64,000 bases of DNA from Lachnospiraceae bacterium (GCA_024696005.1 JAILHF010000023.1:1-64000); one strand, 5' to 3'. Numbered from the stretch's first letter, positions 18,940 to 28,203 are shown. Numbers and translations are program-made. The notes: generated from the sequence alone by a model not told the origin.

Positions 18940-18976
18940 GTAATATATTACCTATGATAACAATGTAACATGTTAC
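18940..18976. promoter_or_regulatory. Pair of MarR-type palindromic operators
   Basis: GTAATATATTAC (18940-18951) and GTAACATGTTAC (18965-18976) are perfect 12-bp palindromes of the form GTAAYATRTTAC, with centres 25 bp apart. The upstream one covers the -10 and spacer; the other lies in the 5' untranslated region. Confidence 0.75.
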
Positions 18977-18990
18977 TTAATTTTTGTCAA
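18962..18990 (-). promoter_or_regulatory. Promoter of the MarR-flavodoxin operon
   Basis: Perfect TTGACA (18990-18985), 17 bases, TACATT (18967-18962) on the minus strand. The -10 and spacer contain the operator GTAACATGTTAC. Confidence 0.75.
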
Positions 18991-19034
18991 CTCCTTTCCG
19001 GTTCCTCCTTTGATTTTTGTTTTCCGCAAAAAAA

Positions 19035-19052
19035 GAACTGCCTAAGCAGTTC
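19035..19052. terminator. Bidirectional intrinsic terminator
   Basis: GAACTGC, loop CTAA, GCAGTTC, flanked by A7 on one side and T5 on the other, so it works on both strands. It serves the DUF3021 gene on the minus strand. Confidence 0.8.
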
Positions 19053-19119
19053 TTTTTCGTGTACAGTTTTTTTATCAGCTTTCGTTCCTTCCGCAATGCT
19101 CCCATCGGGAAACGGAGCA

Positions 19120-19554
19120 TCATCCGTTTCGTTTTTCCAGCGCTTCGTTTATCCTGGCCGCCATATCCCTGTTATATTTCATAAAGCCCAGCCAGATGAG
19201 GATGCTGATCAGTACCATCCCCGCCACCGAGATCACACAGGCAAGCGTTCCGGCCTGCACCGGGATCCAGCCCACCTTCGATGCCGCGAAGAAATATACC
19301 GCTAAGCCGATCCCCAGATGGATCACCGCTGCCAGCGGCATCGGCATACGCTCTGCCTTATACAGAAAAGTCGGGACACCGAAACCAAGCCCGGTTGCCA
19401 CACAGGCAAGTGCCATTTTGGTAAAGGCGTATCCGCTCATGGAAAACTCCCCATGATTGATCACATCAAAGACCACGCCTACGATCACAAAGATCCCCAT
19501 ACTCATCATAATGCTGATCACTACCGTTCTGAAAATCTCTTTCCCTGTTTTCAT
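19120..19554 (-). CDS. DUF3021 family membrane protein
   Basis: 144 aa with four hydrophobic helices (about 10-30, 44-62, 72-92, 98-120) and a short charged C-terminus. This matches DUF3021, membrane proteins nearly always encoded beside a small LytTR regulator in Firmicutes. The pair is thought to act as a membrane-linked regulatory switch; the signal is not known. The LytTR gene is 80 bases upstream. Confidence 0.75.
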   Translation of the reverse strand: MKTGKEIFRTVVISIMMSMGIFVIVGVVFDVINHGEFSMSGYAFTKMALACVATGLGFGVPTFLYKAERMPMPLAAVIHLGIGLAVYFFAASKVGWIPVQAGTLACVISVAGMVLISILIWLGFMKYNRDMAARINEALEKRNG

Positions 19555-19633
19555 GATAAACCCTCCGTTTTGTTTCTGACTTTTTCTTCCGTTTCCTTTG
19601 TGAATGCTGCTGTTTCTACCCGAAAGATTTCCT

Positions 19634-20074
19634 CTATATTCCCAGATATTCCTTCAGCTTCGGAACGTATTTCCGGGAAATGTACTCCTTTTCGCCATCC
19701 TTCAGATTCAGCACCATCACCCCATTCAGATACGGTTCCACGCTTTTTAAGAATTTCAGATTGACGGCTGCCGACTTGGATACCTGCATAAAATCCTTTC
19801 CCAGGATCTCGAGCAGCTCGTACATCCTTTTTCCCACGTGATAGGTCACGCCTTCCGATGTCACATATACCTTTTCGCTTTCCACGCGGATGACACTGAT
19901 GTTTTCCGACTGCAGAACCATCATCGTATCTTCCACTTTGCCTATGATCCGGCCTCCGGACGCATATTCCGATATATCCTGTGCCAAACCGGCGATCTCT
20001 TCCGTCATCTTATCGGCATGAATGACCACGTAGGGTTCTTTTACGTCTTTGGATATGCTGATATCAACCTTCAA
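19634..20074 (-). CDS. Stand-alone LytTR DNA-binding regulator
   Basis: 146 aa. The C-terminal LytTR domain (about 50-146) includes VYVTSEGVTYHVGKRMYELLEIL, QVSKSAAVNLKFLKSVEP and KEYISRKYVPKLKEYL, typical of the all-beta DNA-binding fold. There is no receiver domain, so activity is probably set by the membrane partner DUF3021 rather than by phosphorylation. The start overlaps the upstream membrane gene by 11 bases. Confidence 0.85.
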   Translation of the reverse strand: MKVDISISKDVKEPYVVIHADKMTEEIAGLAQDISEYASGGRIIGKVEDTMMVLQSENISVIRVESEKVYVTSEGVTYHVGKRMYELLEILGKDFMQVSKSAAVNLKFLKSVEPYLNGVMVLNLKDGEKEYISRKYVPKLKEYLGI

Positions 20075-20456
20075 CTTTCTTCCTCCATGTTTTGCTGATC
20101 AGCAGGAAAAGCGTTCCCATGATCAGGGCCAGCGCATACGCCGCAAACCGGCTTCTTGCGAACACAAGACTCACATAGCGGTCCAGCGGTGTCACGAGGA
20201 TGGCCAGTGCGATGAAGACCAGCATTCCGGCCGCCCCGGCCATCACTTTTTTTGCTTTCCTGAAATCTGCAAGTATCATTATATAGAACAATGATGCAAA
20301 CATCCATAGCAAAAACGTGGTTGCCGAATGCAGGATCCGTTCCTCGATCCTGCTGTGAAACACGCAGGTAAAGAGGATCGCGAAAACCGCTGCGGCGATA
20401 AAGGGTGCGATGTCAAGAAGCTTCAACATGATAAGACTGATCTTTCGGGCATTCAT
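20064..20456 (-). CDS. Small membrane protein of the LytTR operon
   Basis: 130 aa with four hydrophobic helices (about 13-32, 44-62, 70-90, 102-122) and a basic C-terminus. Not recognised by family. AAGGAGG lies seven bases before the ATG. It is first in the LytTR/DUF3021 operon and may be another membrane regulator of the LytTR protein. No clear independent promoter is seen; the space to the upstream terminator is under 45 bases. Confidence 0.6.
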   Translation of the reverse strand: MNARKISLIMLKLLDIAPFIAAAVFAILFTCVFHSRIEERILHSATTFLLWMFASLFYIMILADFRKAKKVMAGAAGMLVFIALAILVTPLDRYVSLVFARSRFAAYALALIMGTLFLLISKTWRKKVEG

Positions 20457-20474
20457 TTTTTGTCCTCCTTTTTG

Positions 20475-20497
20475 TTTGATATGGTCACAATATCAAA
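20475..20497. promoter_or_regulatory. Inverted repeat before the LytTR operon
   Basis: TTTGATAT, seven bases, ATATCAAA: perfect 8-bp arms ending 18 bases before the first start codon and running into the T-tract of the upstream terminator. Possible autoregulatory site. Confidence 0.4.
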
Positions 20498-20533
20498 AAA
20501 ACCTCCTGCCGTGTCATGAAACACGGCAAGAGG
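20495..20533 (-). terminator. Intrinsic terminator of the S41-like protease gene
   Basis: On the minus strand CCTC-TTGCCGTGT, a six-base loop, ACACGGCAGGAGG, then seven T (20501-20495). Stem 20502-20533, about 34 bases past the stop. Confidence 0.85.
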
Positions 20534-20566
20534 TAAAAAACAGGGGGTAAGTTGCATCCGGAACGG

Positions 20567-22318
20567 TCATTTGCCTCCGTCGATGATCCGGATCGCCTCG
20601 ATTAAGGTTTGATCCCAAAGCAGTCTGTATTCATACGTCCCGAGCGCTTCGCTCGAAATTCCCTCGTCAAAAAGCTCCTCCTGCTTTAACCAGTCTTCCC
20701 ATCTGTCAGGACAGTAGATGTCGGGCACGGTACCGAGATAATTATTCTCCGGGCATTCCTCCGAAACGCTGCAGGTGAAGGAATAGGCGATCCTGCTGTT
20801 GGGGAGGAAGTAGACCAGAGGGCTTCCGGTGAACCCTTCTCCCTTCGTGTTTTCACCGATCAGCGTTATCCCCTCTACCTTTGCCAGGATCCCCGCGCAG
20901 ATGTCTCCCGAAGAAAAGGTCCGCCCGGAAACCAGTACGTAGATATTCAAATGCTTCTTTGCCTCTCCCGCGACACGCTCATCCGATACGCACACGAAGG
21001 AGTCCTTCTGTTTCCGGAACTCCGCCTCGAGCGAATACAGCGGATTATCACAGAACAGCGCGGTCACCTCGGTCCTGGGATAAACGGCGGTACTCATCCA
21101 TCCCCCTTCTCCTTCCAGAACCGCTTTGCACAGTCCTTCCGTCACAAAGGTGGAATCGCCTCCTCCGTTGTTTTTCAGATCGATGATGATGTTCTCCGCA
21201 TCAATGCTTTCGATCGCCTGCGCAAGCTCCTCTGCGACCGGCTCCGTGTCCGCATAATTACAGCTTTTCGCTTCTATATAGATCAGCTTTCGTTCCGGAT
21301 CCGTCTCAATGGAATAGCCTTTTTTCTGCGTCGTTTCGGATGCACTTTCGTCGCCTTCCTTCGATGCAGCATCGTGATCCGGATAAATGCTTTTCCGAAA
21401 CTGCATGGCAAGGCTGAACTCGGGTGAAATATACAGATCCCGCTCCACAATGCTGCCGTCGGGCATTTCGATGCATGCATCGTATTTCTCGCCGATCGCG
21501 TCGTTAAAGAAGATCTGCGTCACACGGAGGCAGTCATTCCTCGCATCATAGCCGAGGTGATGAATGGTATCGATCGTTTTCAGGGCTTCGGGCATCGTTT
21601 CCCCGTTCAGACTGATGATCTTTCCGCCGACGATCTCGTCGATCATTCCGTTTCCGCAGTCATAATCCAGTATCACATAGTCGCCTCCGTAGTTCGAAGC
21701 AACGGCACATTTCTGCGTGTAGGACCACATCCTGTCTTCAAACTGTGTCCAGTATGCGTAATTCGTCTCCCGTATCCCGTGAAAGCCCAGCTCGGTACCC
21801 ACAGGGAAACCGTTCGCACGATTCATGTCATCCATCGGCGGCTTGATCGAGTCATGGGCACCGGGAAGCTTGGCCATGAATGCCGTTAGCAATGCGCAGA
21901 ACTCATATTCATCCCTGCAGTTTTCGATCCGGCTCCGGTAAGAAGCGTACAGCGCATCATAATCCAGCTTCAGATACTTCTCCGCCTGTTCCCTGACCGG
22001 GGATTCCGTGCAGACATTCCGGTAAAGCGCGTCCAGATCCTCAAGCATCTGCTCCCGTGACAGACTTTGCGGCACATAACTGAGCCCCTCGCTCCCTTTT
22101 TCCAGGATGCCCATTCCGACAACGGAACGGATCGCCACGATCAGAGGCCTGTGAAAAATGACCAGCAGCACCAGCAGGAAGATGAGCAGTCCCTGGAAGA
22201 TCTTTCCCGCGATCCCCTTCTTTTTTCCGGCTTTCTTTTCCGCTTTAGGATCTGCCTGTATTTCTTCTTTCATTTCTGCTTTTGTTTCCTCTTTTGCTTC
22301 CGCTTTATTCTCAGACAT
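20567..22318 (-). CDS. Membrane-anchored S41-family (C-terminal-processing-like) peptidase
   Basis: 583 aa. The N-terminus is Lys/Glu/Ala-rich with KAEAKEE-type repeats (2-37), then one transmembrane helix (about 42-62) and an extracellular domain. The S41 core is near the C-terminus: IIIDLKNNGGGDSTF, the nucleophile block GRTFSSGD and ENTKGEG. No clear PDZ domain is present. The family's Lys general base is not assigned with certainty. The ATG at 22318 follows AAAGGA; an in-frame ATG at 22405 would add an unlikely tail inside a terminator. Substrate unknown. Confidence 0.75.
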   Translation of the reverse strand: MSENKAEAKEETKAEMKEEIQADPKAEKKAGKKKGIAGKIFQGLLIFLLVLLVIFHRPLIVAIRSVVGMGILEKGSEGLSYVPQSLSREQMLEDLDALYRNVCTESPVREQAEKYLKLDYDALYASYRSRIENCRDEYEFCALLTAFMAKLPGAHDSIKPPMDDMNRANGFPVGTELGFHGIRETNYAYWTQFEDRMWSYTQKCAVASNYGGDYVILDYDCGNGMIDEIVGGKIISLNGETMPEALKTIDTIHHLGYDARNDCLRVTQIFFNDAIGEKYDACIEMPDGSIVERDLYISPEFSLAMQFRKSIYPDHDAASKEGDESASETTQKKGYSIETDPERKLIYIEAKSCNYADTEPVAEELAQAIESIDAENIIIDLKNNGGGDSTFVTEGLCKAVLEGEGGWMSTAVYPRTEVTALFCDNPLYSLEAEFRKQKDSFVCVSDERVAGEAKKHLNIYVLVSGRTFSSGDICAGILAKVEGITLIGENTKGEGFTGSPLVYFLPNSRIAYSFTCSVSEECPENNYLGTVPDIYCPDRWEDWLKQEELFDEGISSEALGTYEYRLLWDQTLIEAIRIIDGGK

Positions 22319-22370
22319 GTTCTGAATTCCTTTCTGCACGATGCAAAGCGATCTTGATTCCCCGCCCGAC

Positions 22371-22399
22371 ATTATAATGCATGAGGGCTGTTTCTTCAA
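22371..22399 (-). promoter_or_regulatory. Promoter of the S41-like protease gene
   Basis: Minus-strand TTGAAG (22399-22394), 17 bases, perfect TATAAT (22376-22371). It begins six bases after the proS terminator. Confidence 0.75.
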
Positions 22400-22404
22400 A
22401 TGCA

Positions 22405-22427
22405 AAAGGGGCGGAACCCGCCCCTTT
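22405..22427 (-). terminator. Intrinsic terminator of proS
   Basis: AAAGGGGCGG, three-base loop, CCGCCCCTTT: ten pairs, followed on the minus strand by TTTTG. It is 24 bases past the proS stop. Confidence 0.8.
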
Positions 22428-22450
22428 CCATCCTTCTTTGCAAATGCTTC

Positions 22451-23890
22451 TTAATATGCCTTTCCCCAATAGACCATTTTCTTTGCCGGCTTGCCGCAGC
22501 AGACGCAGACCGGTGCGATCTCTTCCTGCTCAAAGGGCATGCAGCGGCTGGTAGCCGTGGTATCCGCTTTAATCTTTTCCTCGCAGGCCAGTTCCCCGCA
22601 CCACATGGCTTTCACGAAGCCCGGCTTGTTGTTGATGGTATCGCAGAACTCCTCGTAGTTCTTTGCTTCGTAGGTATGCTCAGCCACATGAACTCTTGCA
22701 CGCTCCAGCATGTCTTTCTGGATGGTCTCCAGCAGCTCGGCCGCCTTCTCACCAAGCTGATCGAAGGGTACCTCGGTCTTTTCTCTCGTATCCCTTCTCA
22801 CCAGGATGCAGTGCCCTGCCTCGATATCCTTGGGGCCCAGCTCCAGACGCAGGGGGATGCCGCGCATCTCCTGATCCGCAAATTTGAATCCGGGGCTCTT
22901 GTCGGTCTCGTCGATCTTTGCGCGAAGCCCTGCCGCCTTCAGCAGATCAAGCAGCTCCCTGGACTTCTCCAGCACCCCTTCCTTCTTCTGCTGGATCGGG
23001 ATCACCATCACCTGGGTAGGTGCGATGCGGGGCGGAAGCTTCAGGCCGTCGTTATCGCCGTGCACCATGATGATGCCGCCGATGATGCGGGTGCTCATGC
23101 CCCAGGAGGTCTGGTGCACGTACTGCAGCTTGTTCTCCTTATCGGTATACTGGATGCCGAAAGCCTGGGCGAAACCGCTGCCGAAATTGTGGCTGGTCCC
23201 GCTCTGCAGGGCCTTGCCGTCATGCATCAGCGCTTCTATGGTATAAGTAGCCTCGGCTCCCGCAAACTTTTCCTTATCGGTCTTGCGTCCCTTGATCACG
23301 GGGATCGCCAGCACCTGCTCGCAGAAATCCGCATACACGTTCAGCATCTGAATGGTGCGTGCCTCCGCATCCTCCGCGGTAGCGTGGGCGGTATGCCCTT
23401 CCTGCCACAAAAACTCACGGCTGCGAAGGAAAGGCCTTGTGGTCTTTTCCCAACGCACTACCGAGCACCACTGGTTGTAAAGCTTGGGCAGATCACGGTA
23501 GGAATGGATCGCGTCCTTGTAATGATCGCAGAACAGCGTCTCGGAAGTGGGGCGCACGCAAAGGCGCTCCTGCAGGGGCTCCAGTCCGCCGTGTGTCACC
23601 CAGGCCACCTCCGGTGCAAAGCCTTCCACATGATCCTTTTCCTTCTGAAGAAGACTCTCGGGGATAAAGAGAGGCATGTAGACATTCTCTACACCCGTCT
23701 CCTTAAAACGCCTGTCCAGTTCATGCTGGATGTTTTCCCACAGGGCGTAGCCGGCAGGCTTGATCACCATGCATCCCTTTACGGAAGCATAATCGATGAG
23801 TTCTGCCTTCTTTACGATGTCCGTGTACCATTGCGCGAAATCTTCCTCCATCGAGGTGATCTCTTCCACCATCTTTTTCTGTTCTGCCAT
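22451..23890 (-). CDS. proS: Proline--tRNA ligase (short form)
   Basis: Class II aminoacyl-tRNA synthetase of 479 aa. This is the archaeal/eukaryal-like form (ProS type 3) without the editing insertion of E. coli ProS. Seen are motif 2 ([20 protein letters not shown]), motif 3 ([16 protein letters not shown]) and the HGG..RL.VRPTSET region. The anticodon-binding domain follows, and the C-terminus ends in VYWGKAY, with [10 protein letters not shown] just before it as a likely zinc site. A terminator follows. Confidence 0.95.
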   Translation of the reverse strand: MAEQKKMVEEITSMEEDFAQWYTDIVKKAELIDYASVKGCMVIKPAGYALWENIQHELDRRFKETGVENVYMPLFIPESLLQKEKDHVEGFAPEVAWVTHGGLEPLQERLCVRPTSETLFCDHYKDAIHSYRDLPKLYNQWCSVVRWEKTTRPFLRSREFLWQEGHTAHATAEDAEARTIQMLNVYADFCEQVLAIPVIKGRKTDKEKFAGAEATYTIEALMHDGKALQSGTSHNFGSGFAQAFGIQYTDKENKLQYVHQTSWGMSTRIIGGIIMVHGDNDGLKLPPRIAPTQVMVIPIQQKKEGVLEKSRELLDLLKAAGLRAKIDETDKSPGFKFADQEMRGIPLRLELGPKDIEAGHCILVRRDTREKTEVPFDQLGEKAAELLETIQKDMLERARVHVAEHTYEAKNYEEFCDTINNKPGFVKAMWCGELACEEKIKADTTATSRCMPFEQEEIAPVCVCCGKPAKKMVYWGKAY

Positions 23891-23953
23891 TTTTCCTTTT
23901 CCTCTTTTCTGTTTATGTGATTCTTATTTGCCTGACTCTTTTCTGCGCTGTCT

Positions 23954-24916
23954 TCAGCTTTCCGATGCTTCGTTTTTTTCCTGCTTGATCGTATTCAGCT
24001 TTTCGATGTAGATCGGGCGGTGCTTCAGCTCCACATAGATCCTTGCCATGTATTCCCCGATCACACCCAGGATCGTGATGATCACGCCGCTGAAGAAGGA
24101 TATCAGGATCACGATGGTCGCATATCCCGAACCGATGGATTCCGGATGGCGGAGAGCATCCACCACGGTCCATATCGCAAAGGCAAGTGAAAATGCCACG
24201 ATCAGGATGCCCAGCCAGACCACTGCCCTGAGCGGTGTTGTGGCAAAAGCCATGAATCCGTTCGCCGCATACCGCACCAGCCCGAAAAAGCTCCACTTGC
24301 TCTTCCCCGCGGCCCGCTTCACGTTTTCATACGGGATCCACTTGGTCTCAAACCCGACCCAGCTCATGATCCCCTTGGTAAAGCGCTCCCGTTCCGAAAG
24401 CTGCAGCATGGCATTCACCATCTGCCGAGACATCACGCGGTAATCGCTGCCGCCCTGGACCAGCTCCATGTCGGTCACCCGGTTGATGAAGCCGTAAAAC
24501 ATCCTGGAAAACGCGCTGCGGAGAATGGGTTCCCCTTTCCGGCTCACCCGTCTGGCCCCGCAGCAGTCGAAACCTTCCTCAATCCCTTTGATCATCTCGG
24601 GAAGCATCTCGGGCGGATGCTGCAGATCCGCATCCATCAGGACCACCAGATCCCCGCGGCTGTTCTCCAGGCCCGCGTAGATCGCCGACTCTTTTCCGAA
24701 ATTCCTGGCAAAGGAGATAAACTCCACATGCTCCGGTTCCGCTTCCCTGAGCTTTTTGAGCTCCGCAAGGGTTCCGTCCCTGCTGCCGTCATTGACATAG
24801 AGCAGGGACCAGCGGTAATCCTTATTCTCCCGGAAGACCTTTTCCACCGCATCATAGAGGAGCCGTATGCAGGCTTCCTCGTTATAGCAGGGAACGATGA
24901 TCTCGATATGCTTCAC
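23954..24916 (-). CDS. GT2 glycosyltransferase, GtrB/DPM1-like, membrane-linked
   Basis: 320 aa. A GT-A domain has PCYNEE at 9-14, the metal-binding DADLQHPPE near 96-104, and YVNDGS. Two C-terminal transmembrane helices follow (about 232-254 and 265-288). Such enzymes load a sugar from a nucleotide sugar onto undecaprenyl phosphate at the inner membrane face. The gene overlaps ileS by four bases and lies 63 bases before proS, an unusual place for a glycosyltransferase. Confidence 0.88.
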   Translation of the reverse strand: MKHIEIIVPCYNEEACIRLLYDAVEKVFRENKDYRWSLLYVNDGSRDGTLAELKKLREAEPEHVEFISFARNFGKESAIYAGLENSRGDLVVLMDADLQHPPEMLPEMIKGIEEGFDCCGARRVSRKGEPILRSAFSRMFYGFINRVTDMELVQGGSDYRVMSRQMVNAMLQLSERERFTKGIMSWVGFETKWIPYENVKRAAGKSKWSFFGLVRYAANGFMAFATTPLRAVVWLGILIVAFSLAFAIWTVVDALRHPESIGSGYATIVILISFFSGVIITILGVIGEYMARIYVELKHRPIYIEKLNTIKQEKNEASES

Positions 24917-27900
24917 AGCTTCTCCACACCCAGCATCACCTTCTCACCGTTGATGCTGCTCTCTTTTGCTTCGGCGTTCTGTTTGCCGTATTCGATCGAA
25001 TCCGCAAGCAGCTTCGCTGCCATGGCGGCTTCGTTCTTCTTCATGATGCCCTCGATCTTCTCATTCCCGCTCACATACACACGGATGCGGTCCATTACTT
25101 CGAAGCCGCTGTCTTTGCGCATGTTCTGGAACTTGCTGATCAGCTCGTTCACAAAGCCTTCTTCGATCAGCTCATTGCTCAGGTTCAGATCCATCACGAC
25201 GGTCACGTCGCCGTCCGCCTGTGCTTCAAAGCCTTCCTTCTGGGCGATGGTGATCAGCAGGTCCTCTTCGGCAAGTGCCACCTCGGTGCCGTTCACGTCA
25301 AACTTCAGCGCCCCTTCACTCTTTAAGCTGTCCATGGCGCTGTTGCCGTCCACGGACGCAAGATATTCCTGAATGCCCTTCAGCTGTTTGCCGTACTTCG
25401 GTCCCACGGTCTTGAGCTGCGGCTTGAAGGTATAGGAAGTAAACTCACGCACATCGTCGGTGAAGACGATCTCCTTGACGTTCAGCTCGTCCCTGACGAC
25501 AGCCGCAAAACTCTCCTCCATCGTGAAAGGAGCCTTGACATACATCTTTCCGATCGGCTGACGGCTCTTGATGTTTGCGGCATTGCGGACGGCCAGGCCG
25601 ATGGTCTTGACCTTCAGCACGGCATCCATGGCGCTTTCCAGCTCCTTGTCGATCCATTCCTCCTTCACCTTCGGAAAATCACAAAGGTGGATACTTTCCT
25701 TCGCAGCCGGATCCAGGCTCACCACCAGGTTCTGATAGATCTGCTCGGTCATGAAGGGGATCATGGGTGCCGCCGTCTTGGCGATGGTCACCAGGGCCGT
25801 ATACAAAGTCATGTAGGCATTGATCTTGTCCTGCTCCATGCCGCTTGCCCAGAAACGCTCACGTCCGCGGCGCACATACCAGTTGCTCATCTCATCCACA
25901 AACTGGTCCAGAGCTCTGGCCGCCTCGGGGATCCTGTATTCGTTCAGGTCGTTGTCCACCTCGCCCACCACGGTATTCAGGCGGGAAAGCAGCCAGCGGT
26001 CCATGACCGAAAGCTTATCGTATTCCAGCTCATGCTTGCCGGCATCAAACTGGTCGATCTCGGCATACAGTACCCAGAACGCATAAGTATTCCACAGCGT
26101 ATCCATGAACTTGCGCTGTCCCTCGGTTACCGCGCCGTCATGGAAACGGTTGGGCAGCCAGGGGGCGGAATTGATGTAGAAATACCAGCGGATCGCATCG
26201 GCTCCGTGCTTCTCCAGTGCATCGAAGGGATCCACGGCATTGCCTTTGCTCTTGCTCATCTTCTGGCCGTTCTCGTCCTGCACATGCCCCAGCACGATGA
26301 CGTTCTGATAGCAGGGGCTGTCAAAGAGCAGCGTGGACTCTGCAAGCAGCGAGTAGAACCAGCCTCTCGTCTGGTCCACTGCCTCGGAAATGAACTGTGC
26401 GGGATACTGCGCCTCGAACAGTTCCTTGTTTTCAAAGGGATAATGATGCTGTGCATAAGGCATGGCGCCGGAATCGAACCAGCAGTCGATCACCTCGGGC
26501 ACGCGGTGCATCGTTTTGCCGCACTTCGGGCAGGGGAAAGTCACATCATCGATATACGGACGGTGCAGCTCCACCTCTGCTGCCTTCGGGTCCCCGGTAA
26601 GCTCGGCCAGCTCGGCGCGGCTTCCCACGGAATGGAATTCACCGCATTCGCATTCCCAGATATTTAACGGAGTTCCCCAGTAACGGTTACGGCTGATCGC
26701 CCAGTCCTGCAGGTTTTCCAGCCAGTCACCGAAACGGCCCTTGCCGATGGATTCGGGGATCCAGTTGATCTTGTTATTGTTGGCGATCATGTTGTCCTTG
26801 ACCGCGGTCATCTTGATGTACCAGCTCTCTCTCGCATAGTAGAGCAGCGGGGTATCACAGCGCCAGCAGTGAGGATAGCTGTGCTCAAACTTCGGTGCCG
26901 CAAAGAGAAGCTTTCTTGCACTCAGGTCCTTCAGGACCTCGGGATCCGCGCTCACCGCTCCCTCCTTCAGCTCCTTCTCATTGGGCTTGCAGCGCATTCC
27001 CGCAAAGGGCGTCTCCTGCTTCAGGCGGCCGGTCTCGTCTACCATCTGTACAAAAGGCAGGTCATACTTCCGTCCCACATTCGCATCGTCTTCACCGAAG
27101 GCCGGCGCGATATGCACGATACCGGTACCGTCCGTCATGGTTACATATTCGTCGCATACAACGTAAAATCCGTTCTTGCGCTGACGGTCCGCATCTGCCT
27201 TTGCACATTCATACAAAGGCTCGTACTCCTTCTTCTCCAGATCCGTACCCTTGTAAGTCTCAAGTACTTCATAGGAAGCCTTGCCCGCTTCCTTGTCTTC
27301 CTTGGTCAGGAGCTGGTCCAGGACGGTGTTCAGCAGGGCTTCGGCCATGTAATAGGTATTGCCGTCGATAGCCTTCACCTTGCAATAGGTCTCGTTCGGG
27401 TTCACGCAGAGCGCCACATTGGACGGCAGAGTCCAGGGCGTGGTGGTCCAGGCCAGGATAAAGGCATCCTCGTCCTTGCACTTGAAGCGTACGATCGCGG
27501 AGCGCTCCTTCACATCCTTATAGCCCTGTGCCACCTCCTGTGCAGACAGAGGCGTACCGCAGCGGGGGCAGTACGGAACGATCTTGAAGCCCTTGTAAAG
27601 GAGCTGCTTGTTCCAGATCTCCTTCAGCGCCCACCATACGCTTTCAATGTAATTATCATCATAGGTCACGTAGGGATCGTCCATGTCCGCCCAGAAACCG
27701 ACGGTACCGGAGAAGTCCTCCCACATGCCCTTGTATTTCCATACGCTTTCCTTGCACTTCTTTATGAACGGTTCCAGACCGTAAGCCTCGATCTGGTCCT
27801 TTCCGTCAAGGCCCAGCATCTTTTCCACTTCGATCTCCACCGGCAGGCCGTGGGTATCCCAGCCGGCCTTTCGGGGCACCTTATATCCCTTCATGGTGCG

Positions 27901-28113
27901 GTAGCGCGGGATCATATCCTTAATGACACGGGTCAGCACATGTCCGATATGAGGCTTCCCGTTTGCGGTGGGCGGTCCGTCATAGAACATGTAGGTGGGG
28001 CAGCCTTCTCTTTCCTGAATGCTCTTCCGGAAGATGTCGTGATCCTTCCAGAATTGCTCCACTTCCTTTTCTCTTGCCACAAAGTTCTGATCCTTGGCTA
28101 CTTTGCGATACAT
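24913..28113 (-). CDS. ileS: Isoleucine--tRNA ligase (long, eukaryote-like type)
   Basis: Class I synthetase of 1066 aa. It has the HIGH motif in GKPHIGHVLT near residue 57, a large editing domain, KMSKSKGN near 600, zinc-type Cys clusters (CWRCDT, CECGEFH, CPKCGKT) and a long C-terminal tRNA-binding part. Length and motif spacing fit the IleS2 type found in eukaryotes and some bacteria, often mupirocin-tolerant (family knowledge, not shown here). GGAGG lies eight bases before the ATG at 28113; ATGs at 28116 and 28128 are alternatives. Confidence 0.95.
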   Translation of the reverse strand: MYRKVAKDQNFVAREKEVEQFWKDHDIFRKSIQEREGCPTYMFYDGPPTANGKPHIGHVLTRVIKDMIPRYRTMKGYKVPRKAGWDTHGLPVEIEVEKMLGLDGKDQIEAYGLEPFIKKCKESVWKYKGMWEDFSGTVGFWADMDDPYVTYDDNYIESVWWALKEIWNKQLLYKGFKIVPYCPRCGTPLSAQEVAQGYKDVKERSAIVRFKCKDEDAFILAWTTTPWTLPSNVALCVNPNETYCKVKAIDGNTYYMAEALLNTVLDQLLTKEDKEAGKASYEVLETYKGTDLEKKEYEPLYECAKADADRQRKNGFYVVCDEYVTMTDGTGIVHIAPAFGEDDANVGRKYDLPFVQMVDETGRLKQETPFAGMRCKPNEKELKEGAVSADPEVLKDLSARKLLFAAPKFEHSYPHCWRCDTPLLYYARESWYIKMTAVKDNMIANNNKINWIPESIGKGRFGDWLENLQDWAISRNRYWGTPLNIWECECGEFHSVGSRAELAELTGDPKAAEVELHRPYIDDVTFPCPKCGKTMHRVPEVIDCWFDSGAMPYAQHHYPFENKELFEAQYPAQFISEAVDQTRGWFYSLLAESTLLFDSPCYQNVIVLGHVQDENGQKMSKSKGNAVDPFDALEKHGADAIRWYFYINSAPWLPNRFHDGAVTEGQRKFMDTLWNTYAFWVLYAEIDQFDAGKHELEYDKLSVMDRWLLSRLNTVVGEVDNDLNEYRIPEAARALDQFVDEMSNWYVRRGRERFWASGMEQDKINAYMTLYTALVTIAKTAAPMIPFMTEQIYQNLVVSLDPAAKESIHLCDFPKVKEEWIDKELESAMDAVLKVKTIGLAVRNAANIKSRQPIGKMYVKAPFTMEESFAAVVRDELNVKEIVFTDDVREFTSYTFKPQLKTVGPKYGKQLKGIQEYLASVDGNSAMDSLKSEGALKFDVNGTEVALAEEDLLITIAQKEGFEAQADGDVTVVMDLNLSNELIEEGFVNELISKFQNMRKDSGFEVMDRIRVYVSGNEKIEGIMKKNEAAMAAKLLADSIEYGKQNAEAKESSINGEKVMLGVEKL

Positions 28114-28139
28114 CATGCATTCCTCCATTGTTCAATAGT

Positions 28140-28165
28140 AAAAACCCCGCCCCGTGAAGGGCGGG
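28140..28165 (-). promoter_or_regulatory. GC-rich hairpin with U-tract at the 5' end of ileS mRNA
   Basis: CCCGCCC, six-base loop, GGGCGGG, then G and five T on the minus strand. It begins about three bases after the predicted transcript start and 52 bases before the ileS ATG. There is no T-box sequence. It looks like a terminator but is very promoter-proximal. Confidence 0.6.
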
Positions 28166-28173
28166 CTTGGGAT

Positions 28174-28203
28174 ATTATAAGACGCAGAGCGCCATAAAGT
28201 CAA
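28174..28203 (-). promoter_or_regulatory. Promoter of ileS
   Basis: Minus-strand TTGACT (28203-28198), 18 bases, perfect TATAAT (28179-28174). Start of transcription near 28167. Confidence 0.75.

Noticed and set aside
22400-23920. 506-codon plus frame across proS
   Set aside because: Shadow of proS; starts inside the proS terminator.
26462-26485. Sequence like the T-arm of a tRNA (GAATCGAACC)
   Set aside because: It lies in the ileS coding region (CWFDSGAMPY) and no cloverleaf surrounds it.
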